Of a stretch of 64,000 bases of DNA, positions 42,659 to 54,644 are shown in pieces. The stretch covers positions 601,929 to 665,928 of the forward strand of contig VYZB01000384.1 of the NCBI GenBank assembly GCA_013397455.1. Reading direction: 5' to 3'. The notes under the pieces were generated by a model. The model saw nothing but the letters and a program-made list of their open reading frames with translations, was not told the DNA's origin and ran no database searches. Positions within the stretch are counted from its first letter, which is position 1. Each line of letters begins with the position of its first letter. A program made the translations under genes and the position numbers. The stretch comes from Crotophaga sulcirostris. Lineage: Eukaryota; Chordata; Aves; Cuculiformes; Crotophagidae.

Positions 42659-42775
42659 CACAGATACTGAATGTATTACTTCAAATGACAAGACAGAGGA
42701 AAGTTTAGTGTGCATTTAAAAACAACAAACAAACCTAACAAAGAGTACAACAAATCCAAATACAACACATAGGAC
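42659..42775 (+). repeat. Direct repeat copy 1, unidentified, diverged
   Basis: This segment resembles 43,754-43,885 in the same orientation. Shared anchors, in the same order, are CACAGATA-TGAA followed by ATTACTTCA, then AAACCTAACAAAGA (14 identical bases), then ACAAATCCAAA (11 identical). Matches between the anchors are weaker and need small gaps. It could be two copies of an old dispersed repeat or a decayed local duplication. I do not recognise the family, and the strand given is arbitrary. Confidence 0.6.
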
Positions 42776-43753
42776 AATTTCATGTTCATGTTCTTCAAAG
42801 CTTTTAAGACACCATGTTTAATTAGCAGCCCATTTGAGGTGTTATTAACCAACTTGAACGTGTTTATAGTATATAAGCATATAGAGATTAAGAGCCCTGT
42901 GCTTCATAGCTTCGTAGCAAAATATGACTTAACTCAAGCAGGAAGATTCCGGGGTAAGAAAATCAGTTGCATTGCAGTTGAAATAATGTTCTGCCTTTAG
43001 AGAGAAAAATGTAATTTATTCTTTTCAAACTGAGCCATTATGTAGTGTGCTTCCAGAAAATATGCATATGCATACTTATTAACATTTTCTAATTCAAATT
43101 TTTAATTGACTAGAAACTGCTCTTCTGACTGCATCTGTTTCTGTCAAATACACAGATACTTCTCTTTATAATGCCCTTCCTCCACCAGAGATCCCTGAGC
43201 TAATTCATGACACTTGACATTAATCACATGCACAGATCAACAAAGACTTTGCTTTCATATAAAAACTAATTTAGAACATATTCCTAAATTACTGCTTGTT
43301 ATTGCAGTCAATTTAATTAGCTAGTTAATGACAATATCTGTTCATAATCCAAGTAGTCAAAAATACCAAGTTCAGTAATTAGACTATATAATTCCTTAAC
43401 AACTCAATTTTATAATGGAAAAGTGCTGTGTTTTAAGTCAATTTGCTTCTAATATGCTCCTATATTCAAAATTAGGAATTCCTTAGTGTATTCTTTTGAC
43501 ATTCAAAGCTTGAGAAAGAGTATTTGGGTTAGAAAGCTCAGCTCCCCTCTGTATTCCACATAAAATCGCACGTAATTTATATTGTACTTTCTATCATTTG
43601 CCCAGACCTTACTGAGTGTATCCTGTTTATCTAAACATTGAGCTGAAAAAATCTACTTTAAAACAATTGCAAAAATTCAATCCTTGTTAGACAACTATAA
43701 TGATAAAATAATTACAGACTACTGTAGCAAGTAATATTTGACCTTATTACCAA

Positions 43754-43885
43754 CACAGATATTGAACATTACTTCAGTAGGTGTGACAAAGAAAGGCATA
43801 GCTTAGAATTTAAGACTGTATTTTAAAAAATCCTCCACAAACCTAACAAAGACAGTATCACAAATCCAAACCGACACTTATGGTA
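43754..43885 (+). repeat. Direct repeat copy 2, unidentified, diverged
   Basis: Partner of 42,659-42,775, about 1.1 kb downstream. It shares the anchors CACAGATA-TGAA/ATTACTTCA, AAACCTAACAAAGA and ACAAATCCAAA in order. A weaker match continues past the last anchor (ACAC, then CATG about 12 bases later). No coding potential and no LTR-type TG...CA ends are evident at the borders. Confidence 0.6.
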
Positions 43886-46861
43886 ACCCATGGCAATGGA
43901 AAAAATCCTGTCAAAAAAGCATTAGAATAAGCTAATTTCATTTCTCCCAGCTGTCTGCCTTTCAATTCTTTATCCCTGCTATCAGGTTTGAATAAATTTC
44001 ATCTCTCACACTACAAGTAATGAGTAGGCAATGACTTATGAAGCAAAAGAGACCAAGTTGAGACAGAATTAGAATACAATTTTAATGAGACAGAGCTGAG
44101 AAAGTGGAAGTGTTACTCTTTTGACAGACTTGGCAAAATACCCAACATTATTTCAAATGCTCTTTCCTCTCTATAGAGAAACTGTCATTTAAAAAAAAGA
44201 GAGAATACTCAGGAGAATACTTTTAGGGGGATATTGTTAATGTGGTTTAAGTGACGAACTGGTGTTATTAAAGAATTTGCTTTATAGAAGACAAAGTAGG
44301 ATGTAAATTAAAATACACTAGAAATCACACTGGATGACAGACCAACAGATGAACCTGATGCTCTGCTCTGCTAGTACCCTTCTGGAGAATCAGTCTCTTC
44401 AAAGCCTTTTTGTGGACAACTGAACAAAAGGACATCATCTTTCAGGTGTCTATAGAAGTACTCATAATAACACCCACAACTCTTAGGGTGTAATAACCCA
44501 TTTTAGCTCTGATGACTCTGCCTCCAGCACCACTCTCACACCAACACTTTCAAACAAGAAGGACGCCTCAAGAAATTGAGTCTCTCTTGAAAAAAAATTC
44601 AAGAAAGGCATGCAGGCTCACAAAGTGTTACTTAATGAAGCTGGCAGAGTTCATCCTAAGGTCTATCCATAAGAATAGATGCATTTAATGCAAGTATGGA
44701 TTCTGGCACCCAGGAAAAATGACAGAAGACAATCAAGTAAAGAGTGGCTTTGAACTGAGAGGAAAAAGTATTTTAAACATATGTCAAAAGAAAATGAAAG
44801 ACGAGCAGCAGGGTTTTTTACTAACTTTGCTGAAGTCTTATGAACATACTTCTTTGTACCCTCTCTTCAAGTGGTATTCAAAAAATCCTCTCCTGACAAC
44901 ACATATGTTAATGGAAGAAGTTGAAATAATAGTAACTAGAATACACAAGTGCTACCTTATTTCCTAAATATTCCTACCTAAAATCTGCAGTTCTCACATT
45001 TACCTGCTTCGTACTTCTTTCTTACACTAAATTACAAAATGAGTTTAGAGTACAGGTTAAGCCTGCATGCTTCAGGGATTTGAGACTCTGTCTATACTGC
45101 CTCTTCCTGACAAACCTGAGATCATCCTGGTTACACTCCAAGCTGGCTGGAGGAAAGCCAGCTCTGATCCAAAAGTTGTGTAACTGCTTTAGTGCCTCTT
45201 AGTAGGGCTTATTAGCTTGGGCTCAGTGCCATGCTAATGTGGTTACGCAGCTTCTAGTCTGGACCAAGTTCAGGTCTAGTTGGCTTGGAGTGAGTTCTCA
45301 TTTGCCTGTCTTCAACGATGTAGACATTGCCTGACAAAACCACCCTTTGTCACTTTTTAGCACACAAAATCAGCTCATTCTCACTTAAAAATAGATAAGA
45401 ATGGAAATATATTAAGAAGTATATGACCATTCTTATGTAAAGTTGCTGAAACAAATCAGCAGGTCAGGCTATGTAAAGAGGTGTATGGAAGGTGGTTACA
45501 GGAAAAAAAGTCCAATCCCGATCTCAAATTTCACACAAATAAAAATAATGACATCTAGTATCATTAATCAAAGGAGGGTGTATAGTTCTCCCACAGGAAA
45601 AGTAAGAATTTTACAGGCTGAAGCAAAACATGACTCAATATTTCTGATGAACAGTTCATGCACTCCTTACAGAACATTTACAGTGTTAAAAGAGAAAGCT
45701 GAGAAAATTGCTATTGTATGAAGCAAAAGTTCTAGAATGGAACTGTACAAATTTAATGCCTATCCTTTTTTGGACTCTTCTTTCAAAATGGCATTTCCCC
45801 CTCTCATGTGTACTTTTTTTACCTGAAATCGATCTGACTGTTCAAATAGGTATGTATTAACAGATATGCTGTTGAGGTTAAAGAAGTTTTATTTCATGAT
45901 TATACAGACTGTGAAATGCCAGATTTATGTAAGTCAGTAAGAAGGCTACAGCAGTCATCTGCCTCCTTACCCTTACAGGAAGGCTTTTGACTAGGTTGAG
46001 TGTGTATTCTTGAAAAGGCAGCATGTTGTATGGGGTAGTCAGTAATTTTATTTTATGAGAGTACTCTAACAAAGCCAAGCAAAAGATGTCACTTTTTCTG
46101 TTTTTCCTTGAAACCTCCTTTGCAGATGAAACTGCTTACTTCATGGTCTCAGCTACTTGGAACAAAGTTGCCTTCTGATTTTGCCCATATGTTTTCAGTT
46201 CCTGCTCTAAATACAGAGATCTGTGTACTAATTCCTCAAGTTCTCAGAATCTTAAAGAAAGCTGCATTTATTTTTGCTGAAGAAAACCAAGGTCAACACT
46301 AAAACAAAACAGTGTGAAAGAGAAACATAGCGTGTATTGAAACAATGGAGGTTTACTTCACAGAGGCATTTATTGTTGCTACAGAAATCTTCATGTTTAG
46401 CAAATTATAGCCACAGATACTGTACGTACAACTGCACTGGGGGTGGATGGGCTTGTGCATGGAAGACCCCCGGAAAAGAGGGGGCTACATCTCACCTGGT
46501 AGGTTAGGGAAGAGCCTTGGCTGATCAATACTCAGATGCACTCTTGCTAACTGCTTATTCCACAAGAGAAAAACAAATTTTACCCCAGCAGTCAGTAATC
46601 TCTATAGCCAGCAGGTCAACTGCTTTATATGGCGCCCAGCTCCCTCCTCTAGGACATCTCAGTTCTGCTTTGCATGAAATCAACGTTGTAAATGACCTAA
46701 CCTGAAATAAGGAAAGTCTGAGGGAGAAAGGTCCTTACACAATTGCAATGCCCTAGATTTAGGTGGCAGTCCATTGAAATCAGGGGTCGAGTATGTCTTA
46801 CCACACCCTGGAAAGCACAAAAAAATCTTTCTTTCTTGTTCATAGGGGTCTTGGAACTGTG

Positions 46862-46863
<2 letters not shown>
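43886..46863. other. Non-coding DNA with a small perfect hairpin
   Basis: No gene was recognised. At 45,141-45,163 an 8-bp perfect inverted repeat (AGCTGGCT ... AGCCAGCT) flanks a 7-base spacer. It sits in a slightly GC-richer block (about 45,090-45,340) that could be an old unidentified repeat. Confidence 0.5.

Positions 46864-46923
<60 letters not shown>
46864..46923. repeat. (ATCT)n tetranucleotide microsatellite
   Basis: About 14.75 uninterrupted ATCT units (GATA on the other strand) with no interruptions. Perfect tetranucleotide arrays of this length are usually length-polymorphic. There is no sign of an adjoining transposon tail. Confidence 0.98.
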
Positions 46924-49900
46924 CCATATCCAAAACTGAAATATACTGAATTTGCATGGAAGAACTGTGAGAGTCTGGGAGGGGACAAGAAAAGGATTTA
47001 CACGAAACAGAAGCCATATATTTTCTGAAAGAGCAGCTCACAAAGTATTTTCTCTTGCTCAGCAAAGCTGTTAGTTGCCTTTCAAATAGATCTCCACAGT
47101 CTGCTTTTTTTTCTTTGTTCTACACGTATATAACTCAATCAGATATAATATATGAAGACATATTAGAAATATGAGCAGTTTTCATTGTATTATCGTATTT
47201 CGTTTTTTATTAATCCATTAAAAAGAAAACCAAAAAAGCATTGCTCACTTCCCACATCTCCACAGGAAAACCAATTATCGATTGGCTCGATGTTCATGAA
47301 AGGAGAGTATAACAACAGTGAAGTAATCCTGCATTTGCTAAGCAAAGTTTTAACTGAAAACTAACAGGAGTACAGCACCAGATCAGTAGTGAGTAAGGAA
47401 ATGCCAAGAACACGTAAAGCAAAAGTTCTTTTCCCTCCTCCTTTGCCCTTCCCCGCTGCTTCTGCTTTTCCTTTAGTGATTGCTTCCTGTCCATTTTTCC
47501 AGTGTGTAAAACAACTGTGATTTGCTGCAAGCAGTCTCTATTTATATTGAGAACCACACAGCAGGTGCCACTTAAAAAAAAAGAAAGGCAAAAAAAAAAG
47601 AAACAAGGAGTAACCCATGAGTCTTATCCCATGACCCTGGAGGGTCATTTTACTTGTTATTACACAATGCGTGTGGGAAAGGAGGCTTCCTATGAAAAGA
47701 CTATGTATAGCCAGCAAGCAAGGTACAATGACTTTCTTTTATCACAGCAAAAAGCAGGTTTATAAAATACTTCTCCCTCTGAAACAAAAATCTTTACAAA
47801 TAATTGATTATGTTGAATCTAGAAACAGGCCATGTTCAACTGCATAATATAGTGTGTACTTTTAAGTAGGAAGTATAAGATGTCAAATCTTCTTCATAGT
47901 TATCATGCGAGTAAAAAATCATTCTTGTGACTTTCATGCTTAATAGCAGTACAGCTGTCACAGCATGGTATTTCCCAACAAAAATGAAAATGAAGCAATT
48001 TCGTTCTGAGCAAATGTATCTGATTACCACAAGAATGCTTACTGCAGTTTATATTTAACCTTCCTCTACAAAAAAAGGATGTACTTCAACATCATATAAA
48101 TACTCTGTTCTTTAAACATCATTTTAGGGATTCAGTTAAGAGAATTTGCTGGATCTAATTGTAGTTCACCAATCCCCACCAGCCCTCTTTCTTCTGAGCC
48201 ATATTTATCAGGTTCATTGAATAAAAAGCCTGAAGGAACTTCCTTAAACAGGATATTTATTTAGCTCTTTCATGTCTGCCCTTTTCCCTTCCCCCCTCTA
48301 CTGTTTCCACTGTAGCTTATTGTGAAAACTAGAGCTGTGAAGCATGAAAGATTATGTCCTGATACAAAACCGTACTGGAGTTTTAATCTTCACTGCTAAG
48401 AAGATGGGTCCTAATTGTCCTCCCAAGTGTGTGCGACAAAGTTAATTTCAGAGTACCAAAGATAACCCCTGTAGATGACCTAATTACATTCTCAGGAAAG
48501 CTATTATTTTTAAGATAAGGTGTTACAGCTCTTGGCTATTTAAAAACTGATGTTTAAAATGCCTGGAAATGAGGCATCTGCAATTCCTACTCAGCCAGAA
48601 TTTTCCATTCTTGTCAGCTGTGGCTACGGAATTAGAAAAAAAGGACCTTTTATCTTAATTTAGCATGATTCACCACAAATATGTGCAACAACTGGAATAT
48701 TTGTTCCACAAAAATATATCAAGTTATTTAAGTAAAGGTAGTGTATATTTTCTGTATTAATTAAATACATAAGAAAATACACAGGATTAATTTTTATATT
48801 TAAAATAAATTTGGAGAAATTAAAGATGAGAACCGTCTCCCCTCAGGTCAAGTAATTGTGAATTATGCATATCAATTCATTAGCTGTATTGAAAGCATTC
48901 CCAGACTGACCAAATCTCACTATGGTGATAGTGCATCTTACCCTTACAAATCTTGGCTAAAAGTGCTGCATTTAAGCCTTTGTAAAACACGCACTGGATG
49001 CTTAACCTAATGTTGAACTAATATTTGGACCTAGTATTTGTGAAATTTATAAACTGAATTGTCTAAGAGAAAAACACTTTCTTTACAAGGAGCATCTGGA
49101 TGTTAAGATAAGGAGAGTGGCCATTCCCCAAACAAGGTAGGATTACTCTGAAGAGGTGAAAAAGAAACAGAAAAGCCCAAGAACAGCTCTGAACAGCTTT
49201 CAGCTATGGGGCCAGTGTGCCTGCTGTTAGATCAGTCTCTGACAGTGGCATGTCTCCTTTGTAGTAACGGAAACCCACACTGACATCTTAACTTGCTAAA
49301 CTAGCCATGGTTGTCATTTCATGCAAGGGAAAGAAGTGGAGAAATGGAGGGAATATAAAAATTAAAGAGAAGAAAAAAAATGTCCTATGAACACACCAAA
49401 CCACTTAAGCAGCCAGTTTTCTGTAAATATTGCACATTCACTCACTTTGGGTGTTGCTGGAAACAGGCTCCATCTGGCAGGTTTTCTGTGTTTGGAGAAG
49501 AAAGGCAGAGTTCCCCAAACTCATTACTAAATGGGCTTCAGATTTTTCGCACTCAGATGGATGTTTTCTTTTCAATATATTCTTTACAATTCTAAGAGTC
49601 CCTAGTGTCTTTGTTTTTCCTGATCCTAAAATAAGGAATTGTAAGAACAAATACTTACACCATATAAAAAAGAGCAAGCATTTCTCTTTTATAAGCATTT
49701 CTAACGAATTCCAACTGACTTTAAAAAGTGGGCATTTTAAAAGCAAACACGTTAATAAGGACGTTACTTCAGACAGTACATATAAATCAAGAAAGAAAGT
49801 GCTTCATGAAACTCTGTTAACTCACTGCATAAAAGGAAATCAGAACTGAATGGACTCGTTTGTTAAAGTGCTAAGATCCTAATTCAACAATGCTAGTGAG

Positions 49901-51524
49901 AACTGAAGACTTTCAGTCATCTTGGAGAATTACATGCATTGTAGGGCCAGACTAACACAGTAAGCACTACCACAGAGATGGTCTCTAGCTCAGAAGAGAC
50001 AGACTTGTCATGTTTCCTGCCACACCCTGGCCCTTGCAATCCCTCTTTCCATAATCAAAACAATGGTTTGCAAGCCACCTTTAAGACATCAGCCCTGCTT
50101 TCTGTGACTCCTGCTCCTGTGATTCACCAAGAGCCGATTTTCCCTTCAAAGGGAGGACTTGGTGCAAAAATTCTTGCAGCATTCCCAGATTTGCACTCAC
50201 GCTACAACTCTTACTTAAACTAATGGGAACTTTGAATGACAATTTCCAGCTGCATCAACAAATACAACTACTAATAATTGAGGAAACACGTAACAAAACA
50301 AAAAGCAAGGGTTTTCAGTTGTGTATTTGAAATATAATCAATGAAAACAAAGGTGAGAGTATTCAGATCTTCTAGCCTTCCTTCTATAGCACAGTTCAAT
50401 TATGGAGTTCTGCGATGTTTTGGGTATCCACAGACTCCCTTCACAGCCTTCAATTCCCACAGCTGCTTCCAAGAAGTGATTAAAAACATTCTCATATGTG
50501 AATCTAACAAAACCATAAACCAAGGCACAAAAAGGCTTCCTTTACTGAATTTGTTAAAGTCACATCAACCTGACAAGCAGGGGTCACTGAAGTTCAAACC
50601 TCAAATGTTCACATCCCCGAGGAGAATGGGACATTATTAATATTTTTGTATAGAAGAACTCCTGAGTGAAGCAGTCTCTCTCAATGATGAAATGAAAAGA
50701 GTATTCCACTGTGTACTGTGAAATATATTATATATCTTCCACATAGTTGGTTGGGGATCAACTGCCAGCTTCTTCACGGTGTGAGCTCTTGATTGAAGCG
50801 CCAGCTGTGTTCAAGGGATTGAAAGAGACCTTGAAAATGGCAAAGCAAGACCCAGCATTCAGAGCTGACAAAACAAAACTGACAAGAGAGGCAATAGCTA
50901 TTCTTTCTGAGTGCTCATCATAGGAAATGTCATTGAAAAGAAAGAAGAAAGAGAAAGAAAAAGGGGTGGGAGAAATCAAACAGAGGTTTTCATATGACTT
51001 GAATATGCTCTTCTATTTTCTCACACTTTATTTTATTAAGAAAAAAGAAATGTAACTTAAAACTTTAAGAAAAATTAAAATGCAGGAGTCAGATGAGAAA
51101 AACGTTCTCTTTGTCAAAAACATCCCTGGAGGTTTTTGTTTGTCACTTGTGTGAATTAGAATTAAGCAAGGCCACGGAGCTGTTTTGGCATAAGTCAGGT
51201 GTAAAGCAGAGGAAATAAGCCTCACAGAAGAATTATATTTGTAGGGGAGCTCTGTGTGCTTGTAATTCCTACTGGAACAAAACAATTATAGTCCCATTTT
51301 AAATATAACTCTTCACTTCTTTAAGTATGTCTGAGTTACTTATAACTCCTGGGAGCTTAAAGAGGTATTTTTGGAGGGCAGGAAGTATCTAAGGTCATAC
51401 TCCATCTGTTATACAAAGACATATAAAGTAAAAAAGATGCTCACTTTCCATTTAAAAATACATGTTAGTTTTTTCACCGTGCTTTCAACTTTCAAGACTT
51501 TTAACATTTTTTCTCCCCTGTAAC
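46924..51524. other. Non-coding DNA, no recognised gene
   Basis: Open frames of up to 139 codons occur by chance, for example plus strand 49,430-49,849. A-rich runs lie near 47,573-47,603. The section 48,390-48,730 is non-repetitive with several TAATTA-type sites and E-box-like or octamer-like words, a texture compatible with a conserved regulatory element. Nothing proves this. Confidence 0.5.
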
Positions 51525-51546
51525 TTTTTTTTTTTTTTTTTTTTTT
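51525..51546. repeat. Poly(T) run of 22
   Basis: Twenty-two consecutive T. On the minus strand this would be a poly(A) stretch, but no AATAAA-type signal or gene-like sequence lies just upstream of it on that strand (51,547-51,720). I therefore treat it as a homopolymer, not the tail of a processed pseudogene. A perfect 15-base palindrome (CTTTGGC-A-GCCAAAG) follows at 51,560-51,574. Confidence 0.95.
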
Positions 51547-52045
51547 GTGCAGGCCCATTCTTTGGCAGCCAAAGTGTTGAAATGTCAATTGGTATCCCCG
51601 GGAGACTTCATTTCCACTGTCTGACACTGCCAACATCATCATGTGGTTCAGGGTTTATCTTTCCTGCTGTGACTGAGCTGGAAAATCTAAATCAGCCCTG
51701 CACAAAAGGTTGAGCAGAGGCCAGCTATAATCAGATAGAAATTATATATTTTTGACCAAAAGATATGAGGACGGGGGAGGGGAATCACTTAAAAAAGCTA
51801 TATAGATAGCTAATGTCTCAAACTGGCTGCGTATATCATTCTGTTTAACAACCAGTTTAGCAGGAAAATGAGAGAAGAAAGTGATGTTAGAAGGGCAGTG
51901 GTAAAGTCTTACCCACCCAGAACCAGGTAGATTTTCAGGGGAAAAAAGATGTATGAGAAAAAGATGCAGAGGACTTAAAGACGATATTTCAAATGATTTT
52001 GTGTGTGACTCAGTGTCATCACTTATCAGCCCATGTTTCCAAGTT
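51547..52045. other. Non-coding DNA, no recognised feature
   Basis: Unique sequence. Apart from the palindrome at 51,560-51,574, nothing stands out. Confidence 0.5.
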
Positions 52046-52130
52046 AATAGGTCACTAGACTGGGAGCTGGGGAAATTTATGCTTTATTTCTAGTTCTGCC
52101 ACTGACCTAATCAACAGTGGGACAAGATTA
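52046..52130 (-). mobile_element. MIR-like (CORE-SINE type) ancient SINE fragment
   Basis: The phrase 'aggtcactagactgggagc' (about 52,049), followed about 25 bases later by 'tctagttctgccactgacc' (about 52,089), reproduces in reverse orientation the 3'/core part of tetrapod MIR-type SINEs ('ggtcagtggcagagc...'). The region to the right (to about 52,300) is too diverged to assign. It is probably the same class of element as the fragment at 37.9 kb, in the opposite orientation. Confidence 0.6.
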
Positions 52131-54407
52131 TTCGTGCCCCTGGACAACCTCATACCAGTTTAATTTGCATGCTCTTTGGAAAAGATACATTTTGTTCAGT
52201 GTTTTGCCTACATCTTTAAGAATAGAGTTTCTAAGAAGGCTCACTTCTAATGCAAACAATTTAATAACTATAATACATTTCAAGCACAGATTAATAGTTC
52301 TACTCTGATGCCAGTGTGACATTTTTCTGTGTTTGGTTTACAGGCCGACACCTTTAACAGCGTATTTGTTCAGCAAAAGATAGAGTGCTAATCTACAGGG
52401 ACTAGAAATGGCTTTGTCATTTTCTAGATGACAGCTTTTATTTTCCATTGCTTTCTGGCAGAGGAATTACCATGAGTCTTCCATCTTTCTCAGCAAGACA
52501 CTTGCTTATCTAGCTGCTGGAAATGCTTTTGTTTAAAATTCCTCTTGTATAACTCTGCAATGGTTAGAAGAAAGGTAGCTTGGTTTACAAAACAAGCTCA
52601 CACTGCACTCTCTCTGGTGCATCTGTTGCTAAAACAGTCAGAAAATAGCTGAGGATCAAAAGCATATTAGGCATAAGACTCTTTTTAAATAAAGAAAACC
52701 AATCTTTTTTTGTAAGAGTTAAGGAACTATTTTACTTCCTTATTTGAATAGAAGCATAAATGTGTCAATATTTGAAAAGAATACATGAAAATCTGAAGCT
52801 CTGGCAAACTCTGGAGTTGGTGTGACTGTCTGAAATCAGGAGGAAGCAGGACCTAATCCACATTAGACGCTTCAATTATCAAGAAAAGACAGCCTAATAA
52901 AATTGTGCAAGCATATGCAAAGGCAGACTTGGATAGAATACAGGTTAGAAAGAACAATTGTAAAGATCATCTTCGTGCTTGTGTAATCCTGAAGCCATTC
53001 TGTGCAGCAAAAAATTAATTTACAGTGGGTGTGAGGGATTTCAGCATGTCATGAACCTTTCCCATTTCATTTGTCTCAGCCAAGTTGATAGCTGATAAGG
53101 AGCCTGAAAAAAAATAAAACCAACTTTTTAGCTGGTTTGGTCTTCTTTTCATGTATACTGGTTTTGGAAAGTATAGTCTTGAATAATCCATTGTGACAAC
53201 TGCTACTCAGTCACTCACTACATGTGGTTCAGATAATGTTACCCCAGGATGACATTTACTGTAAAGTGTGGTTTGTCAATAAATCAACAAAATCACTGAT
53301 TTAAAATCAAATATTGTGGACAACGAGAAAGGCAGAATCGACTGCAAGACCAATGGGTGAAAATCAGAAATTGCCAAAGTTATTTTCTTCTGTTGTGAAA
53401 GATGGCAGTAAAATAGGCTGAAATAGTGAGAGCTGTATTTGTCTCTAATGCACAACAACACTAATTGGGTGAGTAGAGGTAGTCCTGAGACAATATTAGA
53501 GCTAGTTAAAATGTTCATAGTTCATTACTTCATTCCCCAAATAAATCAAAAGTAAAAAAGATGAAGTCAGTTCAGAGCATTTAAATTTTAGATCTAATTA
53601 TTTTTCCTTTTTTACTTTTTATAAAAAAAACACAAAACCAAACCCAGCCTTCTTTACAGGATCTACAAATTCCCTTTATCATCACAGGAATGCAATTTAC
53701 AGAACATGATTATAACTCATCTTTAACTGAACAGATTTCATGTTATTTATTCAGCAACCATAAATAGATTTCAAAGACAGGGAACTTATTTTCAGTCTCA
53801 TGGAAAGGGCAACCCTTTGGATTCTGCATATTCGCACACATAGGAAATAACACCTACGTTTTTTCTTGTGAGAGAAGTGCGTTTTTCCTTCTACCCAAAG
53901 ACCTTGCTTGGGAAATAGAAGAGCTTTTTCCAAGGATGACTCCTTAGTGGAGGTCACAGCCTGGCCCAGATGAAATCTGCTGGTGAAATTCTTTTCAGAA
54001 AATGGCAGGTACGAAAAACTGATTGCAGAAGCTCACTGGTTCAGCAAAACTGTCTCTGCGTGATGTCTTCAGCTCTAGGAAAGATTTCATGGTTAAAAGA
54101 AACTTTCTAGAACATGGTGGGGTTATCTATTTGATTTGGAGTATATTCTGAGATTAAGGCATTTAACCTCTGCTTGGTATTGAGGAGGGACATGGTTAGG
54201 CCTCTTAGACATCATGGTTAGGTCAATTGGATATGCAGTAAAGGCATACACATTTACATTCTTAAAAAAGAAAAAAAAAAAAGAAAGATTTGTAACCATG
54301 AGAAATGAAAATGAATTCTGACTTTTCTGAAAATCAAACTCCTTGTTGTAGTTGAAGACCTACTGGAGAAATTTAGTTTCTCATTTTACTGTCCCAGCTA
54401 TGACTTT
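52131..54407. other. Non-coding DNA, no recognised feature
   Basis: AT-rich unique sequence. There is an A-rich purine run near 54,265-54,285 just before the next CR1 insertion. No gene was recognised. Confidence 0.55.
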
Positions 54408-54494
54408 CACAGTATCACAGTATCACCAGGTTGGAAGGGACCTCTGAGATCATCAAGTCCAACCTATAAGCCAACACTAACACCATCCCATCAC

Positions 54495-54644
54495 CTAAAC
54501 CATGGCACTGAGTGCCTCATCCGGTCTTCCCTTAAACACATCCAGGGCCGACGACTCCACCACCTCCCTGGGCAGCGCCTTCCAGTGGCCAATCACCCTT
54601 TCAGTGAAGAACTTCTTCCTAATATCAAACCTAAACTTTCCCTG
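54495..54644 (-). pseudogene. CR1 ORF2 C-terminal end (same copy as the RT core)
   Basis: About 50 codons reading [34 protein letters not shown] and DEALSAMV, with the terminator TAG at 54,495-54,497. No stop or frameshift is visible in this part. Counting through the 870 Ns puts this frame one base out of phase with the RT-core frame. So either the gap length is only an estimate or an indel lies inside it. Confidence 0.85.

Noticed and set aside
42659..43885. LTR pair of a short LTR retrotransposon
   Set aside because: The two repeats lack TG...CA ends, no primer-binding site or polypurine tract was seen, and the interior has no coding sequence.
49380..49595. Cys-rich peptide with FCKYC, superficially like part of a C1 or zinc-binding domain
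   Set aside because: Too few correctly spaced Cys/His residues, no continuation of the domain and no splice-site context.
49430..49849. 139-codon open frame on the plus strand
   Set aside because: AT-rich, Lys/Ser/Phe-rich translation without any domain, and a competing open frame on the opposite strand.
51525..51720. Possible processed pseudogene on the minus strand ending in poly(A)
   Set aside because: No polyadenylation signal or gene-like sequence upstream of the A run. Processed pseudogenes are also rare in birds because CR1 does not recognise poly(A).
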